This document shows positions 6,528 to 10,688 of a stretch of 10,688 nt of DNA, in pieces (the first letter of the stretch is position 1; the number at the start of each line of letters is the position of its first letter). The notes beneath the pieces were generated by a model. The model was not told the origin of the DNA and searched no databases. It was given only the letters and a program-made list of their open reading frames with translations. Position numbers and translations under genes: made by a program. The DNA comes from an uncultured Clostridia bacterium (GTDB taxonomy: Bacteria; Bacillota; Clostridia; Oscillospirales; Butyricicoccaceae), in NCBI GenBank assembly GCA_910586575.1, contig CAJUJQ010000110.1, forward strand, positions 1 through 10,688, read 5' to 3'.

Positions 6528-6926
6528 TTATTTTTCCGCAATGCGGATACGGTTGAGGGCTTTTTTCAGGCGCATTTCCGCAATATCCTGTTGCTGGGCG
6601 CTTTCCTTATGCTCAAGCAGCTGCTTGGCACGCTCCTCAGCCGCGCGCGCACGGCTGACATCAATCTCGTCCGCCCATTCGCAGGTACGGGCCAATACGG
6701 TCGTACCCGTGGGAGAAACCTCGACAAAACCGCCGGAAACCGCAGCCAGACGGCTCGTGCCATTCTGGGAAATGGTCATACCACCAATGCTGAGCGCCGC
6801 TACATAATTGATATGCCGCGGCAGGATGCCGACATCACCTTCGGTCGTGCGGACAATCAGGCGGTCAACATCCCCCTCGAAAAAGCAACGCTCCGCCGTG
6901 AGGACTTTCAAATGAAAGGTAGCCAT
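6528..6926 (-). CDS. atpC: F1F0 ATP synthase subunit epsilon
   Basis: Epsilon belongs to the central rotor stalk with gamma and can inhibit ATP hydrolysis. The product has 132 residues from the ATG at 6924-6926, with AAGGGAG at 6933-6939 inside the end of atpD; a single base separates the atpD stop from this start. Residues 1-85 form the beta-sandwich domain, including the conserved EGDVGILPRH (29-38). Residues 86-132 form the helical hairpin. I88-D89-V90-S91-R92-A93 matches the I/L-D-x-x-R-A ATP-binding motif of Bacillus-type epsilon, and R126 near the C-terminus (ALNRIR) fits the second half of that site. This suggests ATP-sensitive inhibition, by analogy only. It is the last gene of the operon, followed by the hairpin terminator. 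Confidence 0.95.
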   Translation of the reverse strand: MATFHLKVLTAERCFFEGDVDRLIVRTTEGDVGILPRHINYVAALSIGGMTISQNGTSRLAAVSGGFVEVSPTGTTVLARTCEWADEIDVSRARAAEERAKQLLEHKESAQQQDIAEMRLKKALNRIRIAEK

Positions 6927-6927
6927 A

Positions 6928-8331
6928 TTACGCTCCCTTCTTAGCCTTCTCTACCGCCTCGTCGATCGTGCCCACGAACAGGAATGCGGACTCGGGCAGG
7001 TTGTCATGCTTGCCTTCCATAATTTCCTTGAAGCCGCGGATGGTCTCTTTAATCGGGACATATTTGCCGGGCATGCCGGTAAACTGTTCCGCAACCGAGA
7101 ACGGCTGAGACAGGAAGTTCTGAATCTTACGCGCACGGGCAACCGTCAGCTTATCCTCGTCGGACAGCTCGTCCATACCCAGGATTGCGATAATATCCTG
7201 CAATTCCTTGTAACGCTGCAAAATGGACTGCACCGCACGCGCGGTTTCGTAGTGCTCCTCCCCTACGATATCCTTGGTCAGGATACGCGAGGTGGAATCC
7301 AGCGGGTCAACCGCCGGATAAATGCCCATCGACGCAATTTCACGGGAAAGTGTGGTTGTTGCGTCCAGATGCGCGAAGGTTGTCGCAGGCGCCGGGTCGG
7401 TCAAGTCGTCCGCAGGCACATAAACAGCTTGAATCGACGTAATCGAACCCTTTTTGGTTGAGGTAATGCGCTCCTGGAGCGCACCCATCTCGGTCGCCAG
7501 CGTCGGCTGGTAGCCTACCGCCGAAGGCATACGGCCAAGCAGAGCCGAAACCTCTGAACCCGCCTGGGTAAAGCGGAAAATGTTGTCGATGAACAGCAGC
7601 ACGTCCTGCCCTTCCTCGTCACGGAAGTATTCCGCCATGGTCAGGCCGGACAGGCCCACACGCATACGGGCTCCGGGCGGCTCGTTCATCTGGCCGTATA
7701 CCAATACGGTCTTGTCAATAACGCCGGATTCCTGCATTTCGTTGTAAAGGTCGTTGCCTTCACGGGTACGCTCGCCAACGCCGGTGAAAACCGAAATGCC
7801 GCCGTGTTCCTTTGCGATATTATTGATCAGCTCCATGATGATAACCGTCTTACCGACGCCAGCGCCGCCGAACAGGCCGACCTTGCCGCCCTTGGCATAC
7901 GGCGCGATCAGGTCAACGACCTTGATGCCGGTTTCAAGGATCTCCGTGGTAGACTGCTGATCCTCATAGGAAGGTGCGGGACGGTGGATCGGCCAACGCT
8001 CCTTGGTCTCTTTCGGGGGCTTGTTGTCAACCGGCTCGCCGAGCAGGTTGAAAATGCGCCCCAGGTTCTCATGCCCGACCGGTACGCTGATCGGCGCGCC
8101 GGTATCTACTGCCTTCATGCCGCGAACCAGGCCGTCTGTGGACTGCATCGAAATGCAGCGGACGGTGTCCTGCCCGATGTGTTGTGCAACTTCTACCGTA
8201 ACGGTACGGTCCTGCTTTTCATCGGTCAGGGTAATCGCGTTGAGGAGCTTGGGCAGCGATTCCGCCGGGAATTTAATGTCCAGCACCGGTCCAATAATCT
8301 GGACGACAGTGCCGATATTTTGCTCACTCAT
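6928..8331 (-). CDS. atpD: F1F0 ATP synthase subunit beta (catalytic)
   Basis: Beta carries the catalytic nucleotide sites of F1 and alternates with alpha in the hexamer. I place the start at the ATG at 8329-8331 (467 residues, MSEQNIGTVV), because AGGAG at 8340-8344 is 8 nt away. The in-frame ATG at 8335-8337, two codons earlier, is only 2 nt from that site. The P-loop GGAGVGKT is at residues 155-162. The catalytic glutamate is E187 in GERTREGND. LLFIDNIFRFTQAGSEVSALLGRMPSAVGYQPTL is cited here only by its ends: the Walker B strand LLFID near 246 and PSAVGYQPTL near 269. DELSDED at 387-393 is the C-terminal torque-transmitting motif. Length is normal and no key residue is missing. It lies between atpG (23 nt upstream) and atpC (1 nt downstream). 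Confidence 0.97.
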   Translation of the reverse strand: MSEQNIGTVVQIIGPVLDIKFPAESLPKLLNAITLTDEKQDRTVTVEVAQHIGQDTVRCISMQSTDGLVRGMKAVDTGAPISVPVGHENLGRIFNLLGEPVDNKPPKETKERWPIHRPAPSYEDQQSTTEILETGIKVVDLIAPYAKGGKVGLFGGAGVGKTVIIMELINNIAKEHGGISVFTGVGERTREGNDLYNEMQESGVIDKTVLVYGQMNEPPGARMRVGLSGLTMAEYFRDEEGQDVLLFIDNIFRFTQAGSEVSALLGRMPSAVGYQPTLATEMGALQERITSTKKGSITSIQAVYVPADDLTDPAPATTFAHLDATTTLSREIASMGIYPAVDPLDSTSRILTKDIVGEEHYETARAVQSILQRYKELQDIIAILGMDELSDEDKLTVARARKIQNFLSQPFSVAEQFTGMPGKYVPIKETIRGFKEIMEGKHDNLPESAFLFVGTIDEAVEKAKKGA

Positions 8332-8354
8332 TGGCATAACTCCTAACTACATTG

Positions 8355-9215
8355 TTAACTGCCTACCTCGCCGCTGCCCGCAACGATTTCGGTAATTTCC
8401 TGGGTAATCGCTGCCTGGCGGGCACGGTTGTAGGACAAATTCAGGTCCTCGATCATTTCGCTTGCGTTATCGGATGCCGATTCCATTGCCATGCGCCGCG
8501 CCGACTGCTCCGAGGCATAAGACTCCACCACCGCGCCATACAGCACGCCATAGAGGTATTCCGGGATAATCGACTCGAAAACCGCCTCCGGAGAGGGGTC
8601 GTATTCGGTGGCGGCAGGCTTTTTGCCGGTTTCCGCGTCGCTCTTCTTGAAATCGGAGGGCAGCAGCTGGATGCAGTGCGCCTCCTGCGTCAGCGGGGAA
8701 ACAAACTCGGTATAGCACAGGAAAATTTCGTCAATCTCCTGTTTCCGGTACAGCTCGAGGAACTGGTCAACGATCTTGTGGGTCTCCGCAATGCGCAGGG
8801 ATTCCGCCAGACCGGGATAATCTCCGATGGACGAAAAGCCGCGCTTCGCAAAAAATTCCTGCGACTTTTTGCCAATCGTCAGCACCTTAACATTTTTCCC
8901 TTCCATCTGCGCCTGAGCCAGCTTCAAAATGTTGGAGTTGAAGCCGCCCGCAAGCCCGCGGTCGCCCGCAATCACGATGAACAGGCTGTTCTTGACCACC
9001 GGATGGCGGCCATACACCGAATTTTCGCGCGACTGCGCGGAAATCCGGGTAATCGTGTCGTAAATGGCGTTAAAATAAGGGCGGGACTGCATCACGCGCT
9101 CTTTAGCGCGGCGCAGCTTGGAGGAAGCAACCAGTTCCATCGCCTTGGTAATCTGCATGGTGGACTGGACGCTTTTAATGCGGCGCTTAATGTCTTTCAT
9201 ATTGCCGGAAGCCAT
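8355..9215 (-). CDS. atpG: F1F0 ATP synthase subunit gamma
   Basis: Gamma is the rotating shaft inside the alpha3beta3 hexamer. The product has 286 residues, starting MASGNMKDIKRRIKSV at the ATG at 9213-9215, with a strong AGAGGAGGT ribosome binding site just upstream (9221-9229). The N-terminal helix (IKRRIKSVQSTMQITKAMELVASSKLRRA, named by its ends IKRRIKSV and SKLRRA) and the C-terminal helix (MAMESASDNASEMI, then LNLSYNRARQAAITQEITEI) form the coiled-coil shaft. Both segments are highly typical of the family. The central part contains VIAGDRGLAGGFNSN, a conserved gamma motif. Residues about 185-210 form a variable stretch rich in Lys, Asp and Ser, as is common in this family. It lies 34 nt after atpA and 23 nt before atpD. 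Confidence 0.96.
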   Translation of the reverse strand: MASGNMKDIKRRIKSVQSTMQITKAMELVASSKLRRAKERVMQSRPYFNAIYDTITRISAQSRENSVYGRHPVVKNSLFIVIAGDRGLAGGFNSNILKLAQAQMEGKNVKVLTIGKKSQEFFAKRGFSSIGDYPGLAESLRIAETHKIVDQFLELYRKQEIDEIFLCYTEFVSPLTQEAHCIQLLPSDFKKSDAETGKKPAATEYDPSPEAVFESIIPEYLYGVLYGAVVESYASEQSARRMAMESASDNASEMIEDLNLSYNRARQAAITQEITEIVAGSGEVGS

Positions 9216-9249
9216 AGCTTACCTCCTCTCTTCCGAACCGGATGATAGG

Positions 9250-10688
9250 TTACAGCTCGGAGAGGAAGCTGGACTTAAAGGCTTCAATGGCGGCGGGCAG
9301 CGTTTCGCCGACCGCGTCAATGGTCTTGGTATCGCGGATAGAAGCCAGGATTTCACTGTTGTTCGCTTCCAGGTATTCAAACAGACGATCCTGGAACTCG
9401 CCGATCTTGTCAGCTGGCACGCCCATGAGCATCTTGTTGACGACTGCGTAAATAATGACGACCTGTTTTTCGACCGGGATCGGGCTGTTCTGGGGCTGCT
9501 TGAGCACCTCCACGATGCGTTCGCCCTGCTCCAGACGGGCCTTGGTGTCCGCGTCCAAGTCAGAACCGAACTGAGAAAACGCCTGCAATTCGCGGTACTG
9601 GGAATACGCCAGCTTCAGCGTACCAGAAACCTTCTTCATCGCCTTAATCTGGGCGTTGCCGCCGACACGGGATACCGAAATACCGGGGTTAACTGCCGGG
9701 CGGATACCCGAGTTAAACAGCTCGGTTTCGAGGAAGATCTGGCCGTCCGTAATCGAAATCACGTTGGTCGGGATATAAGCCGAAACGTCGCCCGCCTGGG
9801 TTTCAATGATCGGCAGCGCGGTCAAGCTGCCGCCGTCCTTGATATTTGCCGCGCGTTCCAGCAAACGGGAGTGCAGATAGAAAACGTCGCCGGGGTAGGC
9901 TTCGCGTCCGGGCGGACGGTGCAGCAGCAGCGAGAGTGCACGGTAAGCCACCGCGTGCTTGGAAAGGTCATCATAAATGACCAGCACGTCCTTGCCCTTG
10001 TGCATGAAAAACTCGCCGATGGTGCAGCCCGAATAGGGCGCGATATACTGCAAAGGGGCGGATTCCGACGCGGTCGCGGAAACGATGATGGTGTAATCCA
10101 TCGCGCCGTTCGCCGCCAGCGTCTCGGCAACCTGTGCCACGGTCGAGCGCTTCTGTCCGATCGCGACGTAGATGCAGATAACGCCGGTCCCCTTCTGGTT
10201 GATGATGGTATCAAGCCCAATGGCGGTTTTACCGGTCTGGCGGTCGCCGATAATAAGCTCACGCTGCCCGCGGCCGATCGGGATCATGGAGTCAATCGCC
10301 TTGATACCGGTCTGGAGCGGGACATTTACGGGAGTGCGCTCAATAATGCCGGGCGCGGGCATTTCAATCGGGCGGGTCTCACTGGTTTTGACCGGGCCTT
10401 TGCCGTCGATCGGCGCGCCGAGCGCGTCAACAACACGGCCAAGCAGGGCTTCGCCAACCGGCACGGACACGATGCGCCCGGTGCGCTTGACGGTATCGCC
10501 CTCACGGATTTCCTGATCCGAACCCAGCAGAACGGCGCCGACGAGATCCTCTTCCAGGTTCTGCGCCATGCCATAGACCCCACCCTCAAATTCCAGCAGC
10601 TCACTGGCCATGCATTCCTCAAGGCCATGGATGTGACAGATGCCGTCACCGACCGATACGACGGTACCGACGTTGAGATCGGAAGAGC
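9250..10688 (-). CDS. atpA: F1F0 ATP synthase subunit alpha, N-terminus missing at window edge
   Basis: Alpha forms the non-catalytic nucleotide-binding partner of beta in F1. The frame is open from the window edge to the stop at 9250. An internal ATG at 10609-10611 would give a plausible-looking 453-residue protein, but it is not the start. The frame above it reads VGTVVSVGDGICHIHGLEEC, the conserved N-terminal beta-barrel sequence of AtpA, with about 25-30 residues of the family still missing beyond the edge. Visible motifs are the P-loop GDRQTGKTAIGLDTI, VYVAIGQKRS in the form ICIYVAIGQKRSTVAQV, the Walker B strand VLVIYDDLSKHAVAYR and the family signature PAVNPGISVSRVGG. The C-terminal helical domain ends KSSFLSEL. 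The last four codons at the edge (S-S-D-L) fall in the adapter-like sequence and are probably not genuine. Confidence 0.95.
   Translation of the reverse strand, partial: SSDLNVGTVVSVGDGICHIHGLEECMASELLEFEGGVYGMAQNLEEDLVGAVLLGSDQEIREGDTVKRTGRIVSVPVGEALLGRVVDALGAPIDGKGPVKTSETRPIEMPAPGIIERTPVNVPLQTGIKAIDSMIPIGRGQRELIIGDRQTGKTAIGLDTIINQKGTGVICIYVAIGQKRSTVAQVAETLAANGAMDYTIIVSATASESAPLQYIAPYSGCTIGEFFMHKGKDVLVIYDDLSKHAVAYRALSLLLHRPPGREAYPGDVFYLHSRLLERAANIKDGGSLTALPIIETQAGDVSAYIPTNVISITDGQIFLETELFNSGIRPAVNPGISVSRVGGNAQIKAMKKVSGTLKLAYSQYRELQAFSQFGSDLDADTKARLEQGERIVEVLKQPQNSPIPVEKQVVIIYAVVNKMLMGVPADKIGEFQDRLFEYLEANNSEILASIRDTKTIDAVGETLPAAIEAFKSSFLSEL
10676..10688. other. Illumina adapter sequence at the window end (probable artefact)
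   Basis: The final 13 bases read AGATCGGAAGAGC, identical to the common start of Illumina TruSeq adapters. They sit exactly at the edge and replace the expected atpA codons upstream of the conserved N-V-G-T-V stretch with S-S-D-L. This points to untrimmed adapter at a contig end rather than genome. Confidence 0.85.

Noticed and set aside
8352..9245. 297-codon open frame on the plus strand opposite atpG
   Set aside because: It is antisense to a gene with all gamma-subunit hallmarks; the low-complexity Arg/His/Gly-rich translation is typical of a shadow frame.
1..10688. Search for a CRISPR array, insertion sequence, tRNA/rRNA gene, toxin-antitoxin pair or defence system
   Set aside because: By reading both strands I found no regularly spaced repeats, transposase motifs or clover-leaf genes. 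The window is mostly two housekeeping operons.

Overview
The window looks like a bacterial chromosome segment from a Gram-positive Firmicute, probably a Clostridia-class gut-type organism (Oscillospiraceae/Ruminococcaceae-like). The reasons are a T-box leader in front of the leucine genes, strong GGAGG-type ribosome binding sites, a canonical sigma-A promoter and moderately GC-rich coding sequence. The genus cannot be named from sequence reading alone. The right edge ends exactly in a 13-base Illumina adapter motif, so the window probably reaches the end of an assembled contig.

Layout from left to right. (1) 1-1036, minus strand: a probable two-gene unit, first a two-helix membrane protein with a YcxB-like C-terminus, then a PAP2-family phosphatase cut by the window edge. 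A plausible promoter lies at 1008-1036. (2) 1069-6275, plus strand: the leucine operon. It has a sigma-A promoter, a well-formed leucine-type T-box with mutually exclusive antiterminator and terminator, then leuA, leuC, leuD and leuB. A zinc-ribbon plus DUF1801 gene that appears internally damaged follows, then a rho-independent terminator. (3) 6276-6527: an AT-rich spacer with a 13-bp inverted repeat, two mutually antisense mini-ORFs and a 14-bp hairpin terminator. (4) 6528-10688, minus strand: the F1 part of the ATP synthase operon (atpA, atpG, atpD, atpC). atpA lacks its N-terminus at the window edge.

How the parts work together. LeuA, LeuCD and LeuB together convert 2-ketoisovalerate to 2-ketoisocaproate, the last precursor before transamination to leucine. 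The T-box would let transcription through when uncharged tRNA-Leu accumulates. The atp genes encode alpha, gamma, beta and epsilon of F1. The leu and atp operons converge, and each has its own terminator in the 6.2-6.5 kb spacer.

I found no mobile element, CRISPR array, tRNA/rRNA gene or new multi-gene system. The points most worth a second look are the damaged DUF1801 gene, with its lost core readable in another frame, the complete leucine T-box, the adapter at the right edge and the unexplained palindrome and mini-ORFs in the convergent spacer.
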